From NCBI GenBank assembly GCA_965652145.1, contig CBFGTV010000018.1:1-52316 (forward strand): 52,316 bases of DNA, given 5' to 3'. The notes below the pieces were generated by a model, which made no database searches, was not told where the DNA came from, and saw only the letters and a program-made list of their open reading frames with translations. How positions within the stretch are numbered: position 1 is the stretch's first letter; every line of letters begins with the position of its first letter. The position numbers and the translations under genes were made by a program. Below are positions 25,186-33,969 of the stretch, one piece after another. This DNA comes from CBFGTV01 sp965652145. Its GTDB lineage: Bacteria; Bacillota; Clostridia; Peptostreptococcales; Natronincolaceae.

Positions 25186-26034
25186 CTAAAGGGTTAAGTA
25201 CATTTCATATTGTACAATTTCCTTTTTAGCAAAGCCTAAATGCCTTGCAAAGCCCGAAAGATTAGCATTATTGGGAAAGCTAATATGCAATGTCTTAAGC
25301 TGTAGCGCTTCGGCTCCCCTGTTTATCAAAGCCCTTGCAATTCCTTGATGTCTTTCAGAGGGCTTTGTCCATATAAAATGAAGGCTCCCGGCTGAATGAA
25401 GGCTTAAGGCCGCCACCAGTAGACCCTCCTTGTAACAGCCGAAGTGCTTGATGCCAGTCTTTTTTTCCATATAATCAAAATCATTTTGCCAGTTGATATG
25501 TATATCCCCCAGCCCTTCTGAAAGAACCTTTATGGCCTCAAGTGATATCTCCTGTACTTCTATGGGTGCTTTTGCTTTATTTTCCTGGGCCTTCACTTCA
25601 TAGGAATAGTAGCTAAGGTCATATACCCTTTCATAGCCAAGTCCTTTATAAAATTTGATGGCTCTTTCATTTTCGGCAATCACTTCTAAAAACAATTGCT
25701 TACAGCCATTATTAAGGGCTGATTGCCTGTGGAGCTCAAAGAGCTCCTTACTAACTCCACTTCCCCTGTAATCCGGGTCGACACCAAGGGTACCGCAACG
25801 CATAGTTCTGATTTCCTCATAAACCTTTATCCCACCCAAAATCACTCCAACTGGCCTGTCATCATCAAAGGCAATAAAGGAGTTCTCCAGCTGATTTCCC
25901 TCAGGACCAAAAAATCGCTCTATAAAAACTTCCTGTGTCAGCTCCATTTTGATTATGTAATCACAGAAGCCTCTTTGAAAGGCATAGAAAATGTCTTCTG
26001 CATTTGCGTTTTTACAGCCTTCGTATATAATCAA
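25186..26034 (-). CDS. Tandem GNAT-family N-acetyltransferase
   Basis: A 282-residue protein with two acetyltransferase domains. The first has the acetyl-CoA site VDPDYRGSGVSKELFELH (Q/R-x-x-G-x-G/A motif) and ends NERAIKFYKGLGYERV. The second, near the C-terminus, has TKPSERHQGIARALI and NLSGFARHLGFAKKE. I place the start at TTG 26034 (LIIYEGCKN), 7 nt after GGAGG at 26041-26045. The frame extends upstream to 26133, but that part has no site and looks unlike a domain. It stands alone between the iron importer and a gene-poor region. The acceptor substrate is unknown. Confidence 0.8.
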   Translation of the reverse strand: MIIYEGCKNANAEDIFYAFQRGFCDYIIKMELTQEVFIERFFGPEGNQLENSFIAFDDDRPVGVILGGIKVYEEIRTMRCGTLGVDPDYRGSGVSKELFELHRQSALNNGCKQLFLEVIAENERAIKFYKGLGYERVYDLSYYSYEVKAQENKAKAPIEVQEISLEAIKVLSEGLGDIHINWQNDFDYMEKKTGIKHFGCYKEGLLVAALSLHSAGSLHFIWTKPSERHQGIARALINRGAEALQLKTLHISFPNNANLSGFARHLGFAKKEIVQYEMYLTL

Positions 26035-26134
26035 TACAATTCCTCCTTCGATTTTTTCTCTATTCTCATGATATTCTATTTTTTGACTCAAAGCAATTGA
26101 AACAGGCTTTAAATAACCAAAGGTGCCATCCACT

Positions 26135-26724
26135 TTTTCAATAGGGAAACCCGGTGCCAGTACTAAATAACCTTCTACCTAATTTAATGTCTACTATTTA
26201 AAGATAGAGCCTAAGATTAAAAAATAAGGCTGCTATTTTGGCGGTAAACAAATCAATGATATACTAAAATGTGTGGAAAACAAATAGTTGTACAAAACAT
26301 ACAACACACGAGCTTTATTTTTATATAGAGAATACATGTTAAAAAAACAACAGATATTTTAAAATTAAAATAGTTAGTTAAGATTGTACTGACTAAGAGA
26401 TAATTTACCAGTTGCTAGTTATTTTTTTTGAAAAAAGTTAAACGTTTTCCTTTCAAGTAGAAGATCAGCTGCTTCTATTTTCTGAATTTTAAGGCATTGT
26501 AAGCCAAAAATAGTTTTCCACTCAATTTCTATTAGGATTGCTGCCTCGTCACAAATAACAAGAGATTATCATTATTATCCTACATTCTGCGGATAAAGGT
26601 AATATCAATCTAAAGGTCTCTGAAGAAGGGGAGGTGATTTTGGCTGAGCTTTTAGGTTAGTATCCTGGGTTAAGTGAGAATTAAGAGAAAAGCCCATAAA
26701 AAATATTATACGAGGAGGTAAAGG
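26135..26724. other. Gene-poor intergenic region of about 590 bp
   Basis: AT-rich DNA with no convincing gene. It holds an inverted repeat GTTGTA-N7-TACAAC (26287-26305), which resembles GntR-type operators. A Fur-box-like AGATTATCATTATTA (26563-26577) matches 11 of 14 positions. A short open stretch downstream ends in EEGEVILAELLG at a TAG near 26660, with no start or partner. It may be the scar of a lost iron-regulated gene. The start site and GAGGAGG of the next gene lie at its end. Confidence 0.45.
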
Positions 26725-27858
26725 ATGTTTTCATTTGATTATAAAGATGAGATTCGTTTTACAAAGGCTGTATACTATCATTTTAGGCCGATCCCGCTGC
26801 CAAAGCCATTAAAAGACGCCAACGGCGGTATGGGAAAGTTAGCTCCGGAGCAGGGGTGTATTGAGCTTTAAGATGATGAAGGGGCCTGTGCCCACCTTTC
26901 AGTAGCAAGGGGTTTTGTAAAGGATATTCTTCCCATGATTCTGAATGGCGAGAAGAAAAGCTATAATGAATGGCGAAAGACGCTGTATTGGAAAATCAGA
27001 AACAGCGGTTTTCAAAGTGGGCAAGCCGTAATGGTAGGTATGCTAGATTTAATGATGCTAGATATTTTGGCCCAGAGGGCCGGGCAGCCTTTACATAGAT
27101 TCATGGGGGCAACAAAGGACTGGGCGGCTGCTTATAAAGGCGGAGGGTCTATTTTACTGGATGATGAAGAACTGATAGAGGATATGACGAGATACGTGGA
27201 AGAAGGCTACACGACAATCAAGTTCAAAGTGGGCAGTGATGATATGGAACGGGATTTAAGAAGAATAGAAAAGGTTAGAAGGGCAGTTGGAGACAACGTT
27301 AACATAGCCGTTGATGCCAATCAGAAATGGGATGTAAAGACAGCCTTTGCCTTCTCGGAATTGGTAAAGCCCTATAATCTTGCCTGGCTTGAAGAGCCAA
27401 TTCATTCCCACGATATGAATGGGATTAAATCCTTGAAGGATATGGGGGTTACGATTCCTATTGCATTTGGTGAATCTATGCGAATTTCCTATGCCTACGA
27501 AACTTATATTGAGAAGGGCGTAGATCATTTGCAGCCTTCTGTAGGCAGAATGACAAGAATGGATGATCTGATTCAAATCAGAGATATGGCCCGTAAAAAT
27601 CATGTAAGATTTTCTTCAGGGGGCAGGATTTATCTTAACGCAATATTTGGCTGTCTCTATAATGAAGATGAGCTAATAGAATATCATGAGCCAATCAGTA
27701 GGCCTGTTGGGGAGTATACCCTATATCAGCCTGAAGAAAAAAATGGCAGATTCTACTGTCAAACAGATGTCAGCGGTAATCCCCAAAGAATGAATATAGA
27801 AAAGCTGGAAAGGGAGGGATTACTTGAAAGCAAACAAATTTTTTACACTGAAAAATAA
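26725..27858 (+). pseudogene. Enolase-superfamily sugar-acid dehydratase/racemase-like gene with in-frame TAA
   Basis: ATG 26725, 6 nt after GAGGAGG, opens a frame that encodes 48 codons, then TAA at 26869-26871, then continues in the same frame to 27858. The full product would be 377 residues, the normal length for mandelate-racemase/muconate-lactonising-type enolases. The barrel half shows IKFKVG (K-x-K on strand 2), VDANQKW (metal Asp), LEEPIHSHD (metal Glu) and FGESM (third metal ligand). QPSVGRMTR and SSGG replace more usual QPDVGR and PHG motifs, so the reaction is uncertain. The loss of a continuous N-terminal capping domain should inactivate it unless the stop is read through or is a sequencing error. 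It leads the TctCBA-cupin set, which suggests sugar-acid or dicarboxylate catabolism. Confidence 0.8.
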
Positions 27859-27917
27859 ATAAAGTCGGGTTTAAATACCAAAATCAATGACCTAACAAAG
27901 TGAGGGAGAGTGAAAAA

Positions 27918-28958
27918 ATGAAAAAAATTTTAGGGTGTTTATTAGTTACTTTAATGCTGATGATGGTGGTTAGCGGCTGTGCTCAAAAAAATACAGGATC
28001 AAATACAAAAGATGTAGAAAACGTGTCAGATGATAGTCTTAAGTGGACCAATAATTCAGTTCACATTTTAATACCTGGTACACCAGGGGGTGGATCTGAC
28101 TTGACAACTAGATATTTGACCCAAAGCTGGAACAAGATAAATGGAATTAATTTTCAACCAGTAAACTTTGATACCACTGTAGCATGCTTTAAGAGCCTTG
28201 TTAGCAAGAAGCCTGACGGTTTAAATCTGGCAATGGTTCACTCAGCATTGATAACACAGTATGTTACAGGGGCTACCGATATTCATCCCCTAGAGGATGT
28301 AACCCTTATTGCCAATATCGGAAATAATGGACTTAGAGCCCTTGCGGTGCCGGTAGATGCACCTTATGATACCTTTGAAGAATTTTTAGCGTATATTAAA
28401 GAAAATCCTGGAAAAGTCAAAGCAGGAATATCTCCTAATGGAACCACTCAATTCTTAATGGGTACGCTGGAAAATAAATTAGATATTAAGTTTAATTATG
28501 TAGAGGCTTCGGCAGAAACAGACAGATTAACTAACCTAGCAGGTGGTTTTATTGATATTGGAAGTATTTCTTTAGCAAATGGCTTAGAGTATGAAAAGGC
28601 AGGTAAGCTGAAGGTTATAGCCACTGTCGGAGCAAATGGAGCCAAAATTGCAGACTTTGAGTCCAATGCACCTGAAAACTATAGAACTATTCAGGAAATG
28701 GGATACGAAAATGTGTATGCCGTAACCAATTACTATATTATAGGGCCAGCTGGTATGGACGAGGAGCAGGTTAAAGTAATTAGCGAATCCCTAAAGGGCA
28801 TTGTGGAGGAGGGTTCTCCCTATGTTGACGGAATGAAGGAAATGGGCCAGGTTCCTGAGTGGTATGGTATAGAAGAATCGAAAGCGATACTTGAAGATGA
28901 ACTAAACACATTAACTGATGTGGCAAAGTCCCTTTCGATTTTCAACGTAACAAAATAA
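27918..28958 (+). CDS. tctC: Tripartite tricarboxylate-type transporter substrate-binding lipoprotein (TctC)
   Basis: A 346-residue extracytoplasmic binding protein. ATG 27918 follows GGGAGAG; an upstream in-frame GTG at 27900 lacks a site. The signal peptide ends in the lipobox VSGC. The N-terminal strand NSVHILIPGTPGGGSDLTTR carries the typical TctC loop PGxxxGGxxD with the conserved aspartate that contacts a carboxylate through water. It is followed by TctB and TctA, which form the membrane part. The pump is a secondary, ion-driven importer for organic acids; the ligand cannot be read from the sequence. Confidence 0.92.
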   Translation: MKKILGCLLVTLMLMMVVSGCAQKNTGSNTKDVENVSDDSLKWTNNSVHILIPGTPGGGSDLTTRYLTQSWNKINGINFQPVNFDTTVACFKSLVSKKPDGLNLAMVHSALITQYVTGATDIHPLEDVTLIANIGNNGLRALAVPVDAPYDTFEEFLAYIKENPGKVKAGISPNGTTQFLMGTLENKLDIKFNYVEASAETDRLTNLAGGFIDIGSISLANGLEYEKAGKLKVIATVGANGAKIADFESNAPENYRTIQEMGYENVYAVTNYYIIGPAGMDEEQVKVISESLKGIVEEGSPYVDGMKEMGQVPEWYGIEESKAILEDELNTLTDVAKSLSIFNVTK

Positions 28959-29003
28959 TATATATTGGGTTAATTTAAAAAATAATTTACGAGGAGAGGA
29001 ACC

Positions 29004-29456
29004 GTGAAAAAGGACAGGTTAATCGGAATAGGTGCTATTTTAACTGCTATATTTTTCTTTTATCATACACGCTCAATCAGAGTTCCGGAAAATATTGTAG
29101 ATCCAGGGCCTCGTCTTCTGCCATACCTGGCAGAGGCCCTGATGGTTATTTGCGGTATCGGCATAATTGTACAGTCAGAAATCAAAAAGGAAGAAGAAAA
29201 GACATACTTAACCAAAGATGGCTGGAAAAGGCTCGGGATTGCCTTTGGAGTATTGATTGCTTATGCCATTGCCCTTACATATGTTGGGTTTATATGGGCA
29301 ACACCCTTTATGGCCTTTGCTTTAGTCAATATGCTTAGTGGAGAAAAAAAGGTTTCACTTGCCGTAAACATAATTCTTTCCATTGTAATTTCAGCAGCTC
29401 TTTATCTGATCTTTGCAAAAGGCTTTGGAGTCATGCTGCCACAAGGCAAATTCTAG
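29004..29456 (+). CDS. tctB: TctB small membrane subunit
   Basis: A 150-residue protein with four predicted membrane segments, near residues 5-22, 42-58, 75-108 (two close helices) and 115-140. DPGPRLLPYLAEALMVICG matches the conserved region after helix 1 of TctB proteins, where a GP-R-P pattern is usual. It lies 45 nt after TctC behind GAGGAGAGG and 10 nt before TctA, the standard order C-B-A. The role is accessory; its mechanism is poorly defined in the family. Confidence 0.88.
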   Translation: MKKDRLIGIGAILTAIFFFYHTRSIRVPENIVDPGPRLLPYLAEALMVICGIGIIVQSEIKKEEEKTYLTKDGWKRLGIAFGVLIAYAIALTYVGFIWATPFMAFALVNMLSGEKKVSLAVNIILSIVISAALYLIFAKGFGVMLPQGKF

Positions 29457-29466
29457 GGGGTGTATC

Positions 29467-30993
29467 ATGGAAGCTTACTTATCTAGCTTATTACTAATTC
29501 TTCAGCCTATAAATTTACTTTTGATCATATTAACCTCAGTAGTTGGGATTATCTTTGGTGCCATTCCAGGGCTTAGTGCGGCAATTGGTATATCTCTGCT
29601 GCTTCCCGTTACCATAGGAATGGACACAGTAACTAGTTTCGTTATGCTGATTGCTATGTATGTAAGTGGCGTATCGGGCTCTTTTATAGGTGCCACCTTA
29701 ATTGGTATCCCAGGTAGCTCCTCATCCATTGCAACAACCTTCGATGCCTATCCTATGACAGAGAGGGGCGAGGCCACTAGGGCCCTTACTATCGGAATTT
29801 TGGCCTCCTTTATAGGAACACTGCTATCGATTCTAATTGCAACCTTTTTAAGCCCCGTAATTGCTGATTTTGCACTGAAATTGGGGCCATGGGAATATGC
29901 CAGCCTGTGTTTTGCAGCCATTACATTGGTAGCAGCATTATCCCAGGGAAGTATGTTTAAGTGTCTTTTGGCTACATCGTTGGGACTCCTATTAGGCTCA
30001 GTTGGAATGGATAAAGTCTCGGGGGTGCTGCGTTTTACTTTTGGTAATCATAACCTAGACAACGGCATCAGCGTTATTGCCATTACACTGGGTATATTTG
30101 CATGCCGTCAAATTGCAACAAACTATGCAAAGGGCTGTCAGGTACTTCCAGAGGTGAAGGAAGGTAATATTCGCGGCCTGGGCATCAGCATCAAGGATTT
30201 TACAGAAAATATTGGAATTATTATACGCACCTTCCTGATCGGTCTGTGGGTAGGGTTTCTTCCAGGTATGGGGTCGGGTGTTTCCAACATGATTGCCTAT
30301 GCCCATGCCAAGTCAAGCAGTAAAGATTCTGAAGAATTTGGTAAAGGGCATCCAGGGGGCATTTGGGCTTCCGAAGTATCTAATAATGCATCAATCGGTG
30401 GAGCCATTATTCCCATGATGGCCTTAGGAATACCAGGAGACAGTATTACAGCCATGCTCCTTACCGGGTTAATGATCCATGGATTGCAGCCTGGTCCTCT
30501 TATGATCACTTCAAATCCACAAATATCCTACTTAATATTTGCAGGAATTTTAGTCAGTGCTATTATCGTAGTGATTATGCAGCTTGTGGCAAAGCGATGG
30601 TTCCCACTGATTTTAAAAATACCTTACCACTTCCTATACAGCTCTATTTTGATTTTAGCCTTTATAGGTGCATATGGTACTGCTAATAGTATTTTTAGTA
30701 TTTATGTTATGATTGGTTGCTGTGTGTTGGGGGTAATTATGGCCCTGGGTGAACTGCCTACCAGTCCCTTTATCTTAGCCTTTATCCTTAGCCAAAACTT
30801 AGAGGCCTATTTTAGAAAAGGCGTTAGTTATGCAGATGGAGATTACACCAAATTTTTTACACGACCAATTTCCTTGATCTTTTTGTTAATTGCAATTATC
30901 AGTGTTGTATGGCCCATATTTAAAAAATATGTATTAAAGAAAAAAATGCAGCAACAGCCAATAATAGACGGGAGGAGTATAACAAAATGCTAA
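29467..30993 (+). CDS. tctA: TctA large permease subunit
   Basis: A 508-residue permease with about twelve helices. The start is ATG 29467, 5 nt after AGGGGGTG at 29454-29461; the frame extends back to 29413 over TctB but without a site. Hallmarks are the repeated glycine/proline motifs, IFGAIPGLSAAIGISLLLPVT near the N-terminus and VGFLPGMGSGVSNMIAYAHA in the middle. These are inverted-repeat pore loops of the family. The segment GAIIPMMALGIPGDSITAML is also typical. The last seven bases overlap the cupin gene. Confidence 0.93.
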   Translation: MEAYLSSLLLILQPINLLLIILTSVVGIIFGAIPGLSAAIGISLLLPVTIGMDTVTSFVMLIAMYVSGVSGSFIGATLIGIPGSSSSIATTFDAYPMTERGEATRALTIGILASFIGTLLSILIATFLSPVIADFALKLGPWEYASLCFAAITLVAALSQGSMFKCLLATSLGLLLGSVGMDKVSGVLRFTFGNHNLDNGISVIAITLGIFACRQIATNYAKGCQVLPEVKEGNIRGLGISIKDFTENIGIIIRTFLIGLWVGFLPGMGSGVSNMIAYAHAKSSSKDSEEFGKGHPGGIWASEVSNNASIGGAIIPMMALGIPGDSITAMLLTGLMIHGLQPGPLMITSNPQISYLIFAGILVSAIIVVIMQLVAKRWFPLILKIPYHFLYSSILILAFIGAYGTANSIFSIYVMIGCCVLGVIMALGELPTSPFILAFILSQNLEAYFRKGVSYADGDYTKFFTRPISLIFLLIAIISVVWPIFKKYVLKKKMQQQPIIDGRSITKC

Positions 30994-31319
30994 ATCAAAG
31001 ATGGGTATTCCGCGATGAAACAGCACCCAGAGAGGTTGCCGATGGCGTTGTAAGAAGGGTTCTAGCATATAGTCAGGATTTAATGTGTGTTGAAAATGCC
31101 TTTGAAGAAGGGGCAATAGGAAGCCTCCATCATCACCCCCATACTCAGATAACCTATGTAGTCAGCGGTGAATTTGAGTTTGAAATAGAGGGTGAAAAGA
31201 AAATTGTAAGGGCAGGAGATACAATGCTTAAAATGGATGGGGTAAAGCACGGCTGCAAATGCCTGAAAAAAGGTGTGCTGCTGGATATATTTAATCCTAT
31301 GCGTGAGGATTTTGTATAA
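30987..31319 (+). CDS. Single-domain cupin protein
   Basis: A 110-residue protein of the RmlC-like cupin fold. The metal set is in SLHHHPHTQITYVVSGEFEF (H48-H50, H52, with E62) and H88 in GVKHGCKC. A conserved glycine-rich turn (VRAGDTM) lies between. The start ATG 30987 overlaps the TctA stop and has GGGAGGAG about 10 nt upstream. Small cupins beside sugar-acid genes often are isomerases (KdgF-like ring opening or pectin degradation). Here it is probably an isomerase or lyase for the acid taken in by TctABC, but that is inference from context. Confidence 0.82.
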   Translation: MLNQRWVFRDETAPREVADGVVRRVLAYSQDLMCVENAFEEGAIGSLHHHPHTQITYVVSGEFEFEIEGEKKIVRAGDTMLKMDGVKHGCKCLKKGVLLDIFNPMREDFV

Positions 31320-31500
31320 GTTGTAATTTAAAGCAGTCACCGTTGTAGGCCGGTTCTGTCTTAGTAGCCTGGTGTCAAGTATTCAGCAGTTTTTAACGAC
31401 TATACTATGAGATAAATACCCTTAAAATATCAGGGGCAATTGTTTTAGGTATTACAATGATCTTAAATATTCCATATATTCATACTAGAAAAGAGAAAGA

Positions 31501-31544
31501 AAAAAGATGAATCTTATAGTGCAAACTAGGATTCATCTTTTTTT
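31501..31544. terminator. Bidirectional terminator between cupin and the minus-strand gene
   Basis: AAAAAGATGAATC (31501-31513) pairs with GATTCATCTTTTT (from 31530), giving a 13-bp stem with A-run and T-run flanks. It serves the Tct/cupin operon on the plus strand and the gene at 31606-32502 on the minus strand. Confidence 0.88.
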
Positions 31545-31605
31545 ATTGCTGAGAAAATCAATTTTTTAAGCCACTTTTAAATCAATATTTACAGTACTAA
31601 ATTCA

Positions 31606-32502
31606 TTATTTATTGAAAGATGTTATAAGAAATTTAATATTCGGGATTTTATTTACCATTTTAGTCCATTTTTCGTGACTTGCTTTTGATATTTCAAGTG
31701 TTTCATTGTCTCTTGCCAAAACAATGCCGCTATCTTCTTCTCTAGCTTCATAAATCACCTCATTCCCTTCATTATCATAAGGATAAAGTCCATCCCACCA
31801 TAAATCAAACATGCCGTGTTCAATTACGATATATGACTTATGGCCTTCTGAAATATTGGTAAAATCCACAGGTGCAAATCCTTCATAGTTTCTATTCAAG
31901 GCTTCAGTTTCAGGTATTACCTCATAGACACTTAATGGATAAAGTGAATGATCTTTCTGAAAACCTACAGAAATATTTGGAAATTCACGGTTGGGATCAG
32001 AATAAAACAATATTTCTTCATCGTATTCGTCTTGTTTAATTACTGCTGTTAAGCCGTTAGTTCGATAGAAAATTGATCCTTCTTCAAATTCAGGCTTAAT
32101 GACAAAATCATCATATACTTGCTTCTTGATGCCCGGAATGGTTACATTTCCAAGTATTTCTTCCGTTCCATCCTGGTATTTAACCGCAACCTCCACTTCT
32201 AAATTGTCTTTTTTTCCTTCAAATAACTCTGCATGTACTTCAAAGACATGGGTCTCTTTCTCATTAGGAAATATATAAACTTGTACTTCTGGACCTACGT
32301 TGATATATTGATCAAGATAATGAGTCTTATATCTAAAAATTGTTGATTCGATATTTTGGATGTCTTCAGTTTTTACCTGAGTAGTAATCTTTCCCTGTAG
32401 ATATTGGGCCGTTACTTTTATCTTTTGATTTGACTGCCCGATTACCATCCAGACAGTAAAAAGGAATAATAATACTGTAACCCCCAAAAAAAGTCTTTTC
32501 AT
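31606..32502 (-). CDS. Exported or membrane-anchored hypothetical protein
   Basis: A 298-residue protein. Its N-terminus MKRLFLGVTVLLFLFTVWM is a signal peptide or anchor without a lipobox. The mature part is acidic and strand-rich, with repeated Tyr/Asp/Glu-rich stretches such as KQDEYDEEILFYSD and DGLYPYDNEGNEVIYEARE. There are no cysteines and no motif I recognise. GGAGG lies before the ATG. It stands alone between the Tct operon and the IclR gene, on the opposite strand. The function is unknown; an extracellular immunoglobulin-like or binding role would fit the composition, but this is a guess. Confidence 0.7.
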   Translation of the reverse strand: MKRLFLGVTVLLFLFTVWMVIGQSNQKIKVTAQYLQGKITTQVKTEDIQNIESTIFRYKTHYLDQYINVGPEVQVYIFPNEKETHVFEVHAELFEGKKDNLEVEVAVKYQDGTEEILGNVTIPGIKKQVYDDFVIKPEFEEGSIFYRTNGLTAVIKQDEYDEEILFYSDPNREFPNISVGFQKDHSLYPLSVYEVIPETEALNRNYEGFAPVDFTNISEGHKSYIVIEHGMFDLWWDGLYPYDNEGNEVIYEAREEDSGIVLARDNETLEISKASHEKWTKMVNKIPNIKFLITSFNK

Positions 32503-33045
32503 ATTTTCCTCCTTTTAATTGCTCTCGTTTTGTAAAGTTAAATGAAAAATGAGGACCTCTAAACCTTTTTTACAATAACTATTTCAATTTTCAATTGGTT
32601 TTACTTGACCAATTTTGTTAGGGCAGAGTAGAACCACCCTGGAAATGGTTGCTTTTTCCATGCCATATACATTATAAAACAAAAGAAAAGACTTTTTCAA
32701 ACATTTTTCCTTTTTTACTCCCTCTCAACTGCTGGCCTCCCTTATAAAAGTAACTTTCAAAACTAACAAAAAAGGATATATGTTGATTTTCAAATTAACT
32801 AAAAGATTTGCAGCAGATTTCTGGTTGAGGGCAGGAAAATAGTGCATAAGCCAAAGAACTTTAATAAAGTGATAATAGAGGATATTAATTTCGATTCATT
32901 GGCAATAGTAGTAATAGAGAGCATAGAATTTAAGCTATTGCTGGGATTAAGTATTAATTTCTAAGTCAGTAAGCCTGATTACTATTGTATAATTAAGTAT
33001 AAGATGATATGATAATTAAATAATTCTTAAATGAGGAGCGTATGA
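32503..33045. other. Intergenic region of about 540 bp before the IclR gene
   Basis: AT-rich divergent region. It has an inverted repeat AATTGGT-N8-ACCAATT (32593-32614), which could be an operator or short hairpin for the minus-strand gene. No gene is convincing in it. An open stretch of 41 codons from GTG 32842 to TAA 32964 has no family likeness. Confidence 0.4.
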
Positions 33046-33801
33046 ATGGTGCATAATCCAACATATAGAGTTATTTCAATACTTCAGGCTATTTCTAATC
33101 ATCCTGGTGGGTTTACCCTCAGTGAATTAACCAAAAAAACCGATATTCCCCTGGGCACAATTTCGCCTATACTGAAAACATTATTGGATTTTAGATTCCT
33201 GGAATTGGACCGCACTACCAATAAATATACAATAGGTATCCAGGCATATTACATAGGTTCCTCTTTTACCAGCAAAAATTCTACCTTGGATTTAATTCGT
33301 CAGGAGATGAATTCACTTTCTAATGACTGTAATGAGACTTGTCAGTTAGGTATTCTAAAAGAGGGGCAGGTCTTTTATTTGCTAAAGGTGGAAGGGCAGG
33401 AACCCATCAGGGTTGTATCAGAGGTTGGACGAAGCTTACCGGCATATTCGACGGCCTTAGGAAAAGCAATTTTATCCCGTCATACTGAAGAAGAGCTAGA
33501 TCTAATTTACCCAGAAGGCTTACTTCCCCTTACCTCCAGAACAATTACAGATATGAATGTATTAAAAGGGCAGCTGCAGGATGTTCGAATAAACGGATTC
33601 GCTACGGAAGATGGAGAAAGTGGAGAGCATACAAGCTGTATTGCCGTTCCAATATGTGAAAATCGTGAGGTGGTTGCGGGGCTCAGTGTCGTTTTCCCCA
33701 GCTTTCGAAAAACAGAAGAGAAAAAAGAGCTGATCAAAAAGTCATTGCTGAAGTATAAAAATAATATCGAAAAAATTTTAATTGATCATAATTTATTATA
33801 A
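33046..33801 (+). CDS. IclR-family transcriptional regulator
   Basis: A 251-residue regulator. The N-terminal winged helix (about 5-65) includes FTLSELTKKTDIPLGTISPI. The C-terminal effector domain has the family pattern ALGKAILSRHTEEEL and EDGESGEHTSCIAVPI. GAGGAG precedes ATG 33046. The gene points towards the dehydratase/GntP/aldolase operon 168 nt downstream, separated by a terminator and a perfect inverted repeat that is its most likely binding site. IclR members in this setting (KdgR-like) usually sense 2-keto-3-deoxy acids or related intermediates. Confidence 0.92.
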   Translation: MVHNPTYRVISILQAISNHPGGFTLSELTKKTDIPLGTISPILKTLLDFRFLELDRTTNKYTIGIQAYYIGSSFTSKNSTLDLIRQEMNSLSNDCNETCQLGILKEGQVFYLLKVEGQEPIRVVSEVGRSLPAYSTALGKAILSRHTEEELDLIYPEGLLPLTSRTITDMNVLKGQLQDVRINGFATEDGESGEHTSCIAVPICENREVVAGLSVVFPSFRKTEEKKELIKKSLLKYKNNIEKILIDHNLL

Positions 33802-33808
33802 AAGTAAG

Positions 33809-33867
33809 AGAAGATACTCTGAAACTATTGCAAGAATTGGCATAGTTTTAGGTATCTTCTATTTTTA
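33809..33867 (+). terminator. Terminator after the IclR gene
   Basis: AGAAGATAC (33809-33817) pairs with GTATCTTCT (33852-33860), with an inner AAACTAT/ATAGTTT stem, followed by ATTTTTAT. Confidence 0.8.
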
Positions 33868-33906
33868 TGTAGAAATAGCATATATTTTTTCTTACAAAGA
33901 TATTGA

Positions 33907-33942
33907 TTTTCGTATATAAATAAGTTATCATATATACGAAAA
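33907..33942 (+). promoter_or_regulatory. Perfect 12-bp-arm palindrome, likely IclR operator
   Basis: TTTTCGTATATA (33907-33918) and TATATACGAAAA (33931-33942) are exact inverted arms around a 12-nt spacer, 28 nt before the dehydratase ATG. It follows the IclR terminator, so it controls the operon starting at 33970. Binding by the adjacent IclR protein is inferred. Confidence 0.65.
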
Positions 33943-33969
33943 AACAAATTTAAAGAGGGGGAATCCTAA

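Noticed and set aside
32842..32964. 41-codon GTG-started frame upstream of the IclR gene
   Set aside because: Weak ribosome binding site, no recognisable motif and no conserved partner; probably chance.
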